This document shows positions 43,491-52,493 of a stretch of 64,000 nt of DNA, in pieces. The notes under the pieces are model-generated. The model saw only the letters and a program-made list of their open reading frames with translations. It was not told the DNA's origin and did not search any database. The DNA lies in contig NZ_VIVR01000001.1 in NCBI RefSeq assembly GCF_007828955.1, forward strand, positions 7,807,667 through 7,871,666, in the 5' to 3' direction. Each line of letters opens with the position of its first letter. Within the stretch, counting starts at the first letter, position 1. Both the position numbers and the translations under genes were made by a program. Source of the DNA: Kitasatospora atroaurantiaca (GTDB lineage: Bacteria; Actinomycetota; Actinomycetes; Streptomycetales; Streptomycetaceae).

Positions 43491-44921
43491 TTACGGGTTG
43501 GTCTCGGACGAGCGTCGGAGGGCGAGAGCGAGGCTTGTCGGCGTCGTGATCGCCATGGCGCCGATGCCGACCAGCGCCGCGGTGGTGTAGGCGCTGTCGT
43601 CGGGGAAGAGGTGGCCGGGGCCGGTGCCCGCGGCGAGGATCAGGCCGCCGATGGCGCTGCCCAGGGAGTACCCGACGCTGCGGACGACGTAGTTGAAGCT
43701 CATGGCGCTCGACGTCTCGCTCTTGGGGGTGACGGCCAGGATGACACCGGGCATGGCGGCCGAGAAGCCGCCGACGCCGAAGCCCAGCACGCCCATGGCC
43801 GCGAGCAGTTCGGCCAGGTTGGACCGGGCGGTGGCGAACAGGACGAACCCGCCGCCGACGATGGCGGCGCTGCCGGCCAGGAGCAGGGGGCCGTCGATCC
43901 GTTCGCGGACCCGCGGCGTGAGCTTGCCGGCGACGAACCCCAGCACCGAGAACGGGATGAGGACCAGCCCGGCGACGAAGGTCGTCAGCCCGAAGCCGTA
44001 GCCGGCGCCGTGCGGCGTCTGCGCGTACCGGGTGATGAGCGTGAGCAGGAGGTACATGCCGATCCCGCCGACGAACATGGCGAGGTTCGCCCCGGCGACC
44101 GCCGGGTGCCGCACCGCCCGCACATCGACCAGGGGCGTCGTGGTTCGCAGTTCGGAAACGGTCCAGACGCAGAGCAGGAGTACGGCGGCGACGGCAAGGG
44201 TCACCGCCACGGCGAGGTGTCGGCTCCACAGGCTCCTCTCGCCGGCCAGGAACAGGACGAGGAGCAGTCCACCCGCCAGGACGAGCGCACCGGCCACGTT
44301 CACGTGGGCGGAGCGGCCTTCGGGGGCTTCGGGCATGGAGCGCCACGCGGTCACGAAGGCGATGGCGGTGACGAGCAGGCCGAGGCCGTAGGCGGCCCGC
44401 AGTCCGCCGAGCTCGGCGAGCAGTGCGGCCAGCGGGTAGCCGACTCCGGCTCCGATGATGGAGACCACTGAGATCAGGGCGATCGTGGCCGCGCTGCGCT
44501 CCTCGGGAAGATGGTCGCGGGCCACGCCCATCATCAGCGCCGTGAGACCGAGTCCGACGCCTTGGGCCGCTCTGCCCACGAGCAGCCAGGCGAACGGCAG
44601 CGGCAGCACGGTGAGCGCGCTGCCGACGACGACGACCGCCGGCGTGGCGAGAATCGTGGCCCGCCGGTGCGGACCGGCTCCGAGCCGGCCCAGGACCGGC
44701 GTGGCGACGGCGCCGCTGAGTAGCGCGACGGTCAGCGTCCACTGCGCGCTGTCGAGGGAGACGTGGAACGTGGTCGCCACGCTGGTGATGAGCGGCGTCC
44801 CGAGGCTGGCGACCGCCGCCACGACCAGGGCGATGAACATCAGGGCGGGGACCAGCAGACGTGCCTCGGAACGTATCAGGGCAGTGCTCATGGGCTGGTC
44901 ATGAGCCTGGGCCGCGGTCAC
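43491..44921 (-). CDS. MFS drug exporter, DHA2-like (14 TM)
   Basis: 476 aa with about 14 membrane segments. Motif C of antiporters is visible as IGAGVGYPLAALLAELGG in helix 5. Motif A is degenerate (LGRLGAGPHRRATI, lacking the usual Asp). A long loop and further helices (LLLTLITRYAQTPHGAGYGF) follow as in DHA2 transporters. Start overlaps the marR stop by 4 nt. It probably exports a toxic small molecule under MarR control. Confidence 0.9.
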   Translation of the reverse strand: MTAAQAHDQPMSTALIRSEARLLVPALMFIALVVAAVASLGTPLITSVATTFHVSLDSAQWTLTVALLSGAVATPVLGRLGAGPHRRATILATPAVVVVGSALTVLPLPFAWLLVGRAAQGVGLGLTALMMGVARDHLPEERSAATIALISVVSIIGAGVGYPLAALLAELGGLRAAYGLGLLVTAIAFVTAWRSMPEAPEGRSAHVNVAGALVLAGGLLLVLFLAGERSLWSRHLAVAVTLAVAAVLLLCVWTVSELRTTTPLVDVRAVRHPAVAGANLAMFVGGIGMYLLLTLITRYAQTPHGAGYGFGLTTFVAGLVLIPFSVLGFVAGKLTPRVRERIDGPLLLAGSAAIVGGGFVLFATARSNLAELLAAMGVLGFGVGGFSAAMPGVILAVTPKSETSSAMSFNYVVRSVGYSLGSAIGGLILAAGTGPGHLFPDDSAYTTAALVGIGAMAITTPTSLALALRRSSETNP

Positions 44922-45376
44922 CGGTCCGACTCCTCTCGGGCGTGGCTTTCGAGCTCCGCCAGATGCAGCAGCGCCGGAAGGGCTGCTGCCAAGGCCTCGA
45001 CCTCGTCACCGGTGAGTTCGTCGATCAACCGCGCGTACGCGTCGACGCCCGCCTGGCGTCGCGTCCGGACGTACGACGCGCCGGCCTCGGTCAGGCACAC
45101 CAGCGTGACCCGCTTGTCGGACGGATCGCCCTTCCGCTCGACCAGCCCGGATTCCTCCATCACCCGGACCAGGACGGTCATCGCGGGCTGGGTGACGCCC
45201 TCGACCACCGCCAGATCGGTGATCCGTCGCGGGCCGGTCTTGTCCAGGGTGGCCAAGGTGGCGGCGGACGTCAGGCTCATGTCGCGGGGAAGGCGTCTCA
45301 CGGCCCTGGTGGCCAGACCGTAGAGGGCTGACCCGATGGCATCGGAAGCGCCGTGCGCGGCGTCTCGGCGACTCAC
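44918..45376 (-). CDS. MarR family transcriptional regulator
   Basis: 152 aa. Winged helix: RDMSLTSAATLATLDKTGPR, DLAVVEGVTQPAMTVLVRVM (recognition helix), GLVERKGDPSDKRVTLVCLT with the wing DxRxxxVxLT. N- and C-terminal helices form the dimer. First gene of marR-MFS-DUF1330. A short AT-rich imperfect palindrome lies 19-35 bp upstream. Confidence 0.9.
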   Translation of the reverse strand: MSRRDAAHGASDAIGSALYGLATRAVRRLPRDMSLTSAATLATLDKTGPRRITDLAVVEGVTQPAMTVLVRVMEESGLVERKGDPSDKRVTLVCLTEAGASYVRTRRQAGVDAYARLIDELTGDEVEALAAALPALLHLAELESHAREESDR

Positions 45377-45394
45377 GCCTGAAGCATAGCAGCT

Positions 45395-45411
45395 TTATAT
45401 GAACCATTTAT
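45395..45411. promoter_or_regulatory. candidate MarR operator
   Basis: ttatatgaaccatttat is an imperfect palindrome (5 of 7 half-site bases paired, 3-bp centre) in an unusually AT-rich spot just upstream of the marR start, on DNA otherwise above 65 percent GC. Confidence 0.45.
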
Positions 45412-45422
45412 GCATCTCCCGA

Positions 45423-46067
45423 TCAGGGTTCGGCCGCGGTGCGGCCCTCGACCTGCTCCAGCAGCCCGGCACCGCCGACCAGGTCAACCAGCCCGACATG
45501 CCACCGGTCGGCGACGACTTCCCAGATCTCACCGCCGTCGGGCGCCTCGACCAGGCGGAACTTCGCCTTCCCGCGTCGGGTCTCGTCGATCCCCAGGTGC
45601 GTCACCGGCGGCGTGTCCTTCGGCAGCGCAGCCTCGGCCGCGGCCGTGAACGCGGTGTTCGCCACCGGCCACGACACCTCGAAGTCGCGCGCGGCCTGCA
45701 CCACCCTTCTTCCGCGGTCGGCGACCGCTTCCCCGACCGAGGTACGCAGCCGCGACGTCAACCGCGACCGCGGTGGGATCGACGGCAGCGCCTCGGTGAA
45801 CGTCTTGCGCCGGCACTGCTCGTTGACGCACCGGCATCGGCGCTTGGTCCAGGTCAGACCGGTTCGCCGCCCGGCCACGGGCAGGTCCCGCGGACGAGTG
45901 CGTACCCAGGAGTGCGGCCGCCCGGACCGCACCCCACAGTCGGGGCAGCATCGGGCCTGCTCATCGCAGGTGACCAGGGCCTGCATCGGAATGTCGTCGG
46001 CGCCGACCTCGACGCCGACCACCTCCACCCCGACCAAGCCGAACAGCCGCGTCGTATCGTTGGACAA
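45423..46067 (-). pseudogene. ISL3-family transposase N-terminal half
   Basis: 214 residues: RCCPDCGVRSGRPHSWVRTR (zinc finger), WTKRRCRCVNEQCRRKTFTE, DFEVSWPVANTAFTAAAEAA (HTH) and THLGIDETRRGKAKFRLVEA with the first catalytic Asp. Coding stops within LLEQVEGRTAAEP; the second half is missing. The sequence 46068-46362 upstream has no recognised gene. Confidence 0.82.
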
Positions 46068-46362
46068 GCCCGTGGCCCTTCACGTGATCCTTCAAGCGTC
46101 GCAACTCGAAGAATCACAGAGCGTCACGGGCGTTCTGCACCCGTCAAGACCCTGACAGCGGACCGTGGCCACCGGGCACGGTTAAGTTCGAAGACCCGGC
46201 ATGGGCGGCGCCCTTCGCACTCGGGGGCGAAAGGCGTCGATTCCGGGCCCGCCCGCGAATCCAAGGTCATGACGCACCATCACCTGGTGGCATCAGGCTG
46301 TTACCGGACATGATCACGCTGGCCCGCGCCGCTCCCGCAGCTGCGGTCCTTGATCCCGTCGG

Positions 46363-46710
46363 TCACGGTGGCGGTCCAGCAGGGTGGGCGGTGTTGATGT
46401 AGCGCATGGCCGTGCCGGGGGAGATGTCGAAGAGGCGGACCAGGTCGAGGGGGTCGGCGCTGTGGCGGGCCTCGTCGAGGTAGACGGTGTGGTCGAGCCG
46501 GCCGGGGCGTCGGATCGTGAGCCGGCCGCGGGTGGGGTCGAGGTGCTCGGTCAGCAGGTGGCGCTGGGTGTGGGAGCCGAGTGCGTGGACGGCGGCCAGC
46601 GCCGCGGACAGGCGGGTGCGCGGGTCGGGCAGGCGGTTGAGCAGCCCGGTGAGCCGGTCCGGGGGCAGCGCGGCGGGCAGCGGCCGGGTGCGCATGCAGG
46701 CCGAGGCCAC
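46363..46710 (-). pseudogene. integrase-like protein C-terminal remnant
   Basis: Reads RLTGLLNRLPDPRTRLSAAL, AAVHALGSHTQRHLLTEHLD, RGRLTIRRPGRLDHTVYLDE, then VRLFDISPGTAMRYINTAHP. The last segment resembles the end of a class of actinomycete recombinase-like proteins, with a deletion between TVYLDE and VRLF. No catalytic set. Confidence 0.5.
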
Positions 46711-46724
46711 CCCGCGGCTGCGCG

Positions 46725-47111
46725 ATGGCCGAGCCGTTCACGTTCGTCGTCGATGCCGACGGGGTGCTGCGACTGGCTCCGCGCCGCAGCGAGCACGTGG
46801 TGTGCGCCGGCGGCGAAGCGGTGCTGAGTGCCGGCGAGATGAGCTTCCGTGAGGAGCCCGGGCAGTGGACGGTCGAGGAGGTCAGCAACCAGTCGACCGG
46901 CTACTGCCCGGACGTCAGCTCGTGGCCGGCCGTGGCCAAGGCCCTGGACCGGATCGGGATCGCGCGCCCGTCCGGCTTCACGCACGAGGTGGTCTTCCGC
47001 GGCTGCCGCTCCTGCCGGGAGCTCAACATCGTGCGGGAGGAGGACTTCATCTGCGTTTTCTGCGGCGAGGACCTGCCGCGGCGGTGGAACGTGACCGAGC
47101 GGGATCGCTAG
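46725..47111 (+). CDS. hypothetical protein with C-terminal zinc ribbon
   Basis: 128 aa. FTFVVDADGVLRLAPRRSEH, EPGQWTVEEVSNQSTGYCPD, VAKALDRIGIARPSGFTHEV and a zinc ribbon RGCRSCRELNIVREEDFICV with FCGED. Coherent and intact from ATG 46725; related proteins often start further upstream, so the 5' end may have been trimmed at the integrase remnant. Role unknown. Confidence 0.68.
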   Translation: MAEPFTFVVDADGVLRLAPRRSEHVVCAGGEAVLSAGEMSFREEPGQWTVEEVSNQSTGYCPDVSSWPAVAKALDRIGIARPSGFTHEVVFRGCRSCRELNIVREEDFICVFCGEDLPRRWNVTERDR

Positions 47112-47326
47112 GCGCACGGCGGCTTGTCGCCAGGGTTCTTGGAGCGTTTGTTCGGCCGGTAGCTGGGTCCGTTCATGACCACCTTGCTTCCGGTTGTTGG
47201 TCTGTGCGGGCCCTCACCGCGCGACCCGTAGCGCGGATGGGACGCTGCCATCGTGCGGGTGATCGAGCGCTGTCCCAAGAGGGCTACAGGTGCAGACCGC
47301 GGCGAACAACAGCGTTGCCCTGAACG

Positions 47327-47839
47327 TCACGGGGTGCAGAAGACGGTGTGGTTGCCGGAGTCGTATCCGTTGCTGTACTCGTGGTAGTCGAACAGTTGGT
47401 TGACGTGGCAGCCGTTGTAGTCGAACTTCAGGTAGATCGAGAACCCCTTCGGGCTGGCCGCGGGCCAGTCGATATTGATCGCGCGGGTCTGGATGTAGGG
47501 GGTGTTCCCGTTCGGGACGCCGGAGATGGAATCGCGGTGTTGGCCGATCTCGTCCCAGGTATCCAGAGAGACGTTCCAGCCGCTCCCGCCGTAGCCGCCG
47601 ACCTGGACGTTCATGTACGCCTGGAAGAACCGGCACGTACCGCCGAGGTAGCTCACCCTGCCGCCGCCGAGCCCGACGTTTCCGCTCTGCCCCGGCATCG
47701 GGCCCCAGACGTTAAGCCCGCCGAAGTCGTACTCGGGGCAGTCACTGGCCTGGGCCGATGACACCGGGCCCAGGACGACGACGCCGGCGAGCAGGGGGAG
47801 CGCCGCCAGAGCAGCCTTCAGCTTGTTACTGATCGCCAT
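47327..47839 (-). CDS. small secreted protein
   Basis: 170 aa with a Sec signal peptide (KLKAALAALPLLAGVVVLGP then VSSAQA) and cleavage after AQA. The mature part is beta-rich, with aromatic and Gly-rich strands (GGLNVWGPMPGQSGNVGLGG, NVQVGGYGGSGWNVSLDTWD) and four cysteines for two disulfides. No catalytic motif; looks like a beta-sandwich or toxin/inhibitor-like secreted protein. The 480 bp upstream to 48319 contain only its promoter region as far as can be seen. Confidence 0.72.
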   Translation of the reverse strand: MAISNKLKAALAALPLLAGVVVLGPVSSAQASDCPEYDFGGLNVWGPMPGQSGNVGLGGGRVSYLGGTCRFFQAYMNVQVGGYGGSGWNVSLDTWDEIGQHRDSISGVPNGNTPYIQTRAINIDWPAASPKGFSIYLKFDYNGCHVNQLFDYHEYSNGYDSGNHTVFCTP

Positions 47840-48444
47840 GTTGAATCGCTTTCTGAAGTCGGGAGTGCCGAGAGGGAGGTCAGTGGCGGTGATGTAGCGG
47901 TAGTGGTGGTGGTCGGCGAGGCACGTGCGGATGACTGGGGGCCGTCGTAGCCCGACTCGGTCCTCCCATGCGTGGCCACGGGCCGGGCTGTGAGGCCCGG
48001 CACGAAGCCAGTCGGCGCAGACAATGGCTCACCCCTTCTCCACGAGCGGGAAAGCGCGAGACGCACCCCGCCCAGGTCGGTGCCCAGCCCCCGTCCGCCA
48101 CGTGATGGCTGTAGGTAAGGGCGTTGAGGCGTGGCTCATCCTTCAGTGAGCGTGGCTTTGATGACCAGGCAGAAGGCGCTGGCAGAAACATCGGCAGTTT
48201 CCGCAGAAGCCGCCCTGTGGTGTACTCGCCAAGGACAGGCAGGACGATCATGCGGGGGCAGGGTGGACGGGAAGAGACTTGGCGCGGTGCTCCGCGCCCG
48301 GCCCATCAAAACAGGACTGAGAAGCCGTTGTCTTATCGGGCGTGATCGGCTTGTTTCCGCAGGCCAGGCATAGAGTCCGTGGCGGCGCGGCAGGGTTGGT
48401 CCATCGGGTTGTCTCGCGGTGGAGGTGCCGGGGTGGCGTCGGTG

Positions 48445-48933
48445 ATGGGATTGCTGGAGGAGCGGGAGTTGGCCGCTCGGCAGCGGGTGGAGTCGTTGCG
48501 CGAGGAAGTGGACCGGATCGTGGCCGAGTTGCGGGACGCGGAGACGGACTGGGAGCGATGGACGATCGCCCGGGAAAGGGTCGACCGGGTCCTGGCGGAA
48601 TCGCAGGGGCAGCAGGCCGCGGAGACAGCTCCCGCGTCCGGGGCGGCGCCGGGCCGTTCGGTCGTGCCGGTGTGGCGGTCCGGGCTCGCGCCGAGCGTGC
48701 TGGCGGTGGAGTATCAGCGCATCGTCAATCTGCTGGCTGATCGGCAGCATGCCGGCGAAGGCGGATCGATGAGCTGTCAGGAGATCGCGGCCGCGCTGGG
48801 GCTGGAGCTGGCCCCGGCAAAGATCGAGGGTGCGGTGCGGTCTCGCGCCAAACGCCTGGTGGCCAGGGGTTGGCTGGCCGAGGACACGCCGGGCCGGTTC
48901 AGCTGGACCGGCGGGCCAGGCGGCGGCTCATGA
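48445..48933 (+). CDS. IS passenger: coiled-coil/winged-helix protein
   Basis: 162 aa from ATG 48445 (MGLLEERELAARQRVESLRE). Coiled coil to about residue 55, a Pro/Ala linker with RSVVPVWRSGL, then the winged helix: LAVEYQRIVNLLADRQHAGE, CQEIAAALGLELAPAKIEGA and LVARGWLAEDTPGRFSWTGG. Earlier in-frame starts are less coding-like. It lies inside the IS ends and overlaps the transposase 3' end by 35 bp in opposite orientation. It could bind IS ends or tune expression; function unproven. Confidence 0.8.
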   Translation: MGLLEERELAARQRVESLREEVDRIVAELRDAETDWERWTIARERVDRVLAESQGQQAAETAPASGAAPGRSVVPVWRSGLAPSVLAVEYQRIVNLLADRQHAGEGGSMSCQEIAAALGLELAPAKIEGAVRSRAKRLVARGWLAEDTPGRFSWTGGPGGGS

Positions 48934-49873
48934 CCATGGTCATCGACCACAGCAGCATCGCCTCGGCGGTGTCGGTGCGGGTTTCGTAGTCCCGGGCCAG
49001 GCGGCGTGAGCGCATCAGCCACGCGAATGTCCGTTCCACCAGCCACCTCTTCGGCAGCACCTTGAAGCCCGCAGTGTCGTGGTTGCGTTTGACCACCGTC
49101 AACGCGATGCGCCAAGCCTTCGCGGCGATGTCGACCAGGCTTCCGGTGTAGCCGCCGTCGGCCCACACGAGCGTCAGCCGGAAGTACCGTGCCCGCAGCC
49201 GGGCCAGCAGGCTCGCACCCGCCTCTCGGTCGGTGACGTTCGCGGCGGTGACCAGCACGGCCAGCAGCAGCCCGAGGCAGTCCACCACGATGTGCCTCTT
49301 GCGGCCCGGCACCATCTTCCCGCCGTCGTATCCGCGCGTTGCGGCCGGCACCGACGCGGCGGCCCGCACCGACTGCGAGTCGATGATCCCCGCCGTCGGC
49401 TCCGGATCCCGGCCCTCGGCCCGCCGAACCTTGTCGCGCAGCCGGTCGTGCAGCTCCTTGATCAGGCCCTTGTCGCGCCAGCGTCGGTAGAAGGCGTAGA
49501 CCCGGTCCCAAGCGGGGAAGTCCGCCGGCATCGCCCGCCATTTGATGCCGTTGTCGACCAGATACCGCACGGCATCCAGCATCTGTCGGTGGCAATAGCC
49601 CTCCGGCTGGCCGCCCCGCCCCTCCAGCCACCCCGGCACCGGCAGCGATGCCCGGACCACGGCCCACTCCGTGTCCGTCATGTCCGACGGATACCGCGGC
49701 CGGCGCTCTGGCCGATCAGCCGCGTTCCCGTACACATGCGCGAGGCAATCACACAACGACACGCGGGAGTTGGACGCAACCAGCACGCGCACGACAGACT
49801 GCAACACCAGGGCCTCCTGCTTTTTGCTCACGGACTCGACACCCTTGAGCTGTGCAGGAGGCCCTACCTTCAT
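48899..49873 (-). CDS. IS5-family transposase
   Basis: 324 aa, apparently intact. DUF4096-type N-terminus (RYPSDMTDTEWAVVRASLPV), then DDE residues: GIIDSQSVRAAASVPAATRG, LTLVWADGGYTGSLVDIAAK and KRWLVERTFAWLMRSRRLAR. The first ~45 residues include a 12-bp-arm stem-loop in the DNA (49810-49821 with 49855-49866), so the true start may be internal. Probably active. Confidence 0.9.
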   Translation of the reverse strand: MKVGPPAQLKGVESVSKKQEALVLQSVVRVLVASNSRVSLCDCLAHVYGNAADRPERRPRYPSDMTDTEWAVVRASLPVPGWLEGRGGQPEGYCHRQMLDAVRYLVDNGIKWRAMPADFPAWDRVYAFYRRWRDKGLIKELHDRLRDKVRRAEGRDPEPTAGIIDSQSVRAAASVPAATRGYDGGKMVPGRKRHIVVDCLGLLLAVLVTAANVTDREAGASLLARLRARYFRLTLVWADGGYTGSLVDIAAKAWRIALTVVKRNHDTAGFKVLPKRWLVERTFAWLMRSRRLARDYETRTDTAEAMLLWSMTMVMSRRLARRSS

Positions 49874-50094
49874 GCGCCAACCGCTCGACGATCACCCAAT
49901 CGGGACTTCCGTTCGATCGACAAGTTCCTTGATCGGTACGACAACGGCTTCTGAGCTATCAGCGGCACACCAGGTGTGACATGTCGATGGATAGGACCCG
50001 CTGGACGGTTTCGAGCCCAGGGTCGACCGCCGTGTGCTGCAGGCCGCCCTGCCGGCCCCGATTCCAGGGGACCGGCAGGGCGGCCTGTTCCTGG

Positions 50095-51258
50095 TCAGTC
50101 CCGCCGGGCGCCCTGGATGATCCGGTCGATGACGGCTGCGGCCTGTTCCGAGTGACCTCCCAGCCACTTGCCGAGGTGTTCCTGGACGGCCTCTTCGACG
50201 CAGGCGCCCACTGCGGCGTTACCCAGCCAGCCGCGCGTGGAGCCCTCGAACTCGGGATGGTCCAGCTTCACCGACACGACTGCTGTCAGACCTTCGCCGA
50301 TCCGATCGGCGTCAAGGTCGGGATCCGTCGCAGTCAGCAGCCGCCGCTCCCGTGCGTATGCGGTGACTGCGGCCGCTACCCCGTCGCGGAAGCCGCGCTC
50401 GTGTGTGCCGCCCTCAGTGGGCCGGCTGTTGGCGAAGCTCCGGACCCGCTCGTCGTGGGAGGCACGCCAACGCAGGGCCACCTCCACCGTCCCCGCCATC
50501 CGCGGTTCCTCCCGCTCGAAGCCGATGATGTGCGGATGAACGGGTTCCTCCTTCTGCTCGTCAAGGATGGCCACGAAGTCCCGCGCGCCGTCGGGGTACC
50601 GGAACCGCGCCGACCGGGCCTCGCCCGGTCGGCGCTGATCGGTCAGAGAGATCTCCAAGCCCCGGTTCAGCAAAGCCAGTTCCCGGAAACGCTCGGCCAG
50701 TCCGTCGAACGAGTACTCCGCGGTTCCGAAGATGTCAGCGTCGGGCCAGAAGGTGATGGTGGTCCCGCTACCGGTCGACGTGCCCGCCTCGGTGAGCGGG
50801 GTGACGGCCACCCCACGCGCGTACTCCTGAACCCAGCGGGCTCCCCCACGCCGTACTTCGGCCGTCATCCGGCTCGACAGGGCATTTACGACGAAGGGTC
50901 CCACCCCGCAGAAGCCGAGCGTCACGTCGTGGCGGCCGCAGGGCCCCGCCCCGGTCTGCATGCGGGTCAGCAGGGCTTCGAGGCTGGAGATGCCCGTGTC
51001 CCCCGCTTCGCCGATGCGGACGCCCCGCCCATCGTTGGCGACACACACGCCGCTGTCGGATGTGAGAGTGACGGCGACGCAGCTGGCGTGGCCGGCGAGG
51101 ACCTCGTTCACAGCCCGGTTGGCGACCTCGAACACCAGGTGGCGCAGGCCGCGTTCACCGGTCGAGCCGATGTACATCCCAGGCCGCTTCCGGATGGCTT
51201 CCCACCCCTCCAGCACCTGGATCTGGCTGGCGTCGTACTTGCTGGCTTCCTCGCTCAT
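50095..51258 (-). CDS. GyrB/ParE-like GHKL and transducer protein without TOPRIM
   Basis: 387 aa. GyrB N-terminal half only: LEGWEAIRKRPGMYIGSTGE, HLVFEVANRAVNEVLAGHAS, VANDGRGVRIGEA, a lid region GFCGVGPFVVNALSSRMTAE and the S5-type transducer (FANSRPTEGGTHERGFRDGV, GEGLTAVVSVKLDHPEFEGS). Compared with gyrase, the Mg-binding Asn of EVVDN is Arg, the adenine-binding Asp of DDGRG is Asn, and the lid/QTKTK Lys is lost, so ATP hydrolysis is doubtful. There is no cleavage domain, and it cannot be a working gyrase subunit. Complete with start and stop. Confidence 0.88.
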   Translation of the reverse strand: MSEEASKYDASQIQVLEGWEAIRKRPGMYIGSTGERGLRHLVFEVANRAVNEVLAGHASCVAVTLTSDSGVCVANDGRGVRIGEAGDTGISSLEALLTRMQTGAGPCGRHDVTLGFCGVGPFVVNALSSRMTAEVRRGGARWVQEYARGVAVTPLTEAGTSTGSGTTITFWPDADIFGTAEYSFDGLAERFRELALLNRGLEISLTDQRRPGEARSARFRYPDGARDFVAILDEQKEEPVHPHIIGFEREEPRMAGTVEVALRWRASHDERVRSFANSRPTEGGTHERGFRDGVAAAVTAYARERRLLTATDPDLDADRIGEGLTAVVSVKLDHPEFEGSTRGWLGNAAVGACVEEAVQEHLGKWLGGHSEQAAAVIDRIIQGARRD

Positions 51259-51780
51259 GATGTCCCCTCCGATGCTGTCCAGCAGAACTCCTCAGCCTAG
51301 GCGAATCTCTGGAAAACACCAGGTCAGACCATGTTTGCCGAGTGCGTAGACGGGCGGGTGAGAGCCTGCCTGGAGACGGTCGATCCCGAGGTCGCAAACT
51401 GGCGCCGGATCGCTGCCACGGGCCCGGCGAAGCCGCGTACGACACCGTTTTTGACGGCCCCGAGGTCCCCAATTTCATCAATTTGCGCGTCAGCCCGGGA
51501 TTCCATGTCTGTCGGCTTCGCCGCCGCACTGATCCGGTCTCTGACCGAGCACCTACGAGGCCGGACGGGGCCGGCGGGGCGTAGTGCCGCTGCCAAACGA
51601 TGAGCCACACCGGACACCACCATCGGGTCGTGTTCCGGCATGGGGTCAACTATCCGAACGGTTCACGACTGCGCTGCGCGCCGATGTCCTCGGCGCGCTC
51701 GGCGTCCTCAAGGTCGCCGCCGCAGACTCCGGCCTCGGCGGCACCCTGACCCTGACAGCTTTCTCAGCCGGCCCGGCCCG

Positions 51781-52401
51781 TCACTCGAAGCGCGTGGGGT
51801 TGCCGGCCCCGTGGCGGATGATGTCCGCTCTGCCGCTGGAGAAGTCGACGACCGTTGTCGGTTCCGTGCCGCAGTCGCCGGAATCCACGACGGCGTCCAG
51901 TACGTGGTCGAGTCGCTCCTTGATCTCCCACCCCTGGGTCATCGGTTCGTCCTCGCCGGGGAGGAGCAGGGTGCTGGAGACGAGGGGCTCGCCGAGTTCG
52001 GCGAGCAGGGCCTTGGTGACGGTGTGGTCGGGGATCCTGACTCCTACTGTCTTCTTCTTGGGGTGCATCAGGCGGCGTGGGACCTCTTTGGTGGCGGGGA
52101 GGATGAAGGTGTAGCTGCCCGGCGTCGCGGCCTTGATGGCGCGGAAGACGTTGTTGTCGATGTGGACGAACTGCCCCAGCTGGGCGAAGTTCTCGCACAT
52201 CAGGGTGAAGTGGTGGCGGTCGTCGAGACGCCGGATCGACCGGATCCGTTCGAGGCCGTCGTGGTTGCCCATGCGGCAGCCCAGGGCGAAACAGGAGTCG
52301 GTCGGGTACGCGATGAGGGCCCCGGAGCGGAGGCTGTCGGCCACGGTGCTGATGGTGCGCGGCTGGGGGGTCTGCGGGTGCACGTCGAAGTACTTCGCCA
52401 T
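51781..52401 (-). CDS. YrdC/Sua5 (threonylcarbamoyl-AMP synthase-like) protein
   Basis: 206 aa. MAKYFDVHPQTPQPRTISTV, SGALIAYPTDSCFALGCRMG, IRSIRRLDDRHHFTLMCENF, TPGSYTFILPATKEVPRRLM, KKKTVGVRIPDHTVTKALLA and LVSSTLLLPG match the YciO/YrdC family, which forms threonylcarbamoyl-adenylate for tRNA t6A or binds double-stranded RNA. Length is typical of YciO-like members without a Sua5 C-terminal domain. The region 51259-51780 upstream of the GyrB-like gene has no recognisable gene. Confidence 0.92.
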   Translation of the reverse strand: MAKYFDVHPQTPQPRTISTVADSLRSGALIAYPTDSCFALGCRMGNHDGLERIRSIRRLDDRHHFTLMCENFAQLGQFVHIDNNVFRAIKAATPGSYTFILPATKEVPRRLMHPKKKTVGVRIPDHTVTKALLAELGEPLVSSTLLLPGEDEPMTQGWEIKERLDHVLDAVVDSGDCGTEPTTVVDFSSGRADIIRHGAGNPTRFE

Positions 52402-52493
52402 TGGCCGACCCTACGGGATTCGCGCGACGATGGGCGCGGCGGCGGCGTCCCGCTCCCGGTGCAGTCCTGGAGGAGGGAAGTTGGTCCAAGAGG

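Larger units (their letters stand above)
48320..49954. mobile_element. complete IS5-family element with convergent passenger gene
   Basis: Terminal repeats gaagccgttgtc (48321-48332) and gacaacggcttc (49940-49951), perfect over 12 bp, flanked by TGA (48318-48320 and 49952-49954). Same TNA-type duplication as the element at 19482. It holds the wHTH gene on plus and the transposase on minus, overlapping tail to tail. Confidence 0.85.

Noticed and set aside
43476..44471. 331-aa frame on plus inside the MFS gene
   Set aside because: Gly/Asp/Arg-rich antisense shadow of a clear 14-TM transporter.
29391..46067. ISL3 N-terminal (45423) and C-terminal (29391) halves as one element split by a 15-kb insertion
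   Set aside because: Orientation would fit, but the two halves resemble different ISL3 subgroups and no matching breakpoint sequences were found.
49981..51300. 439-aa frame on plus
   Set aside because: Antisense of the GyrB-like gene.
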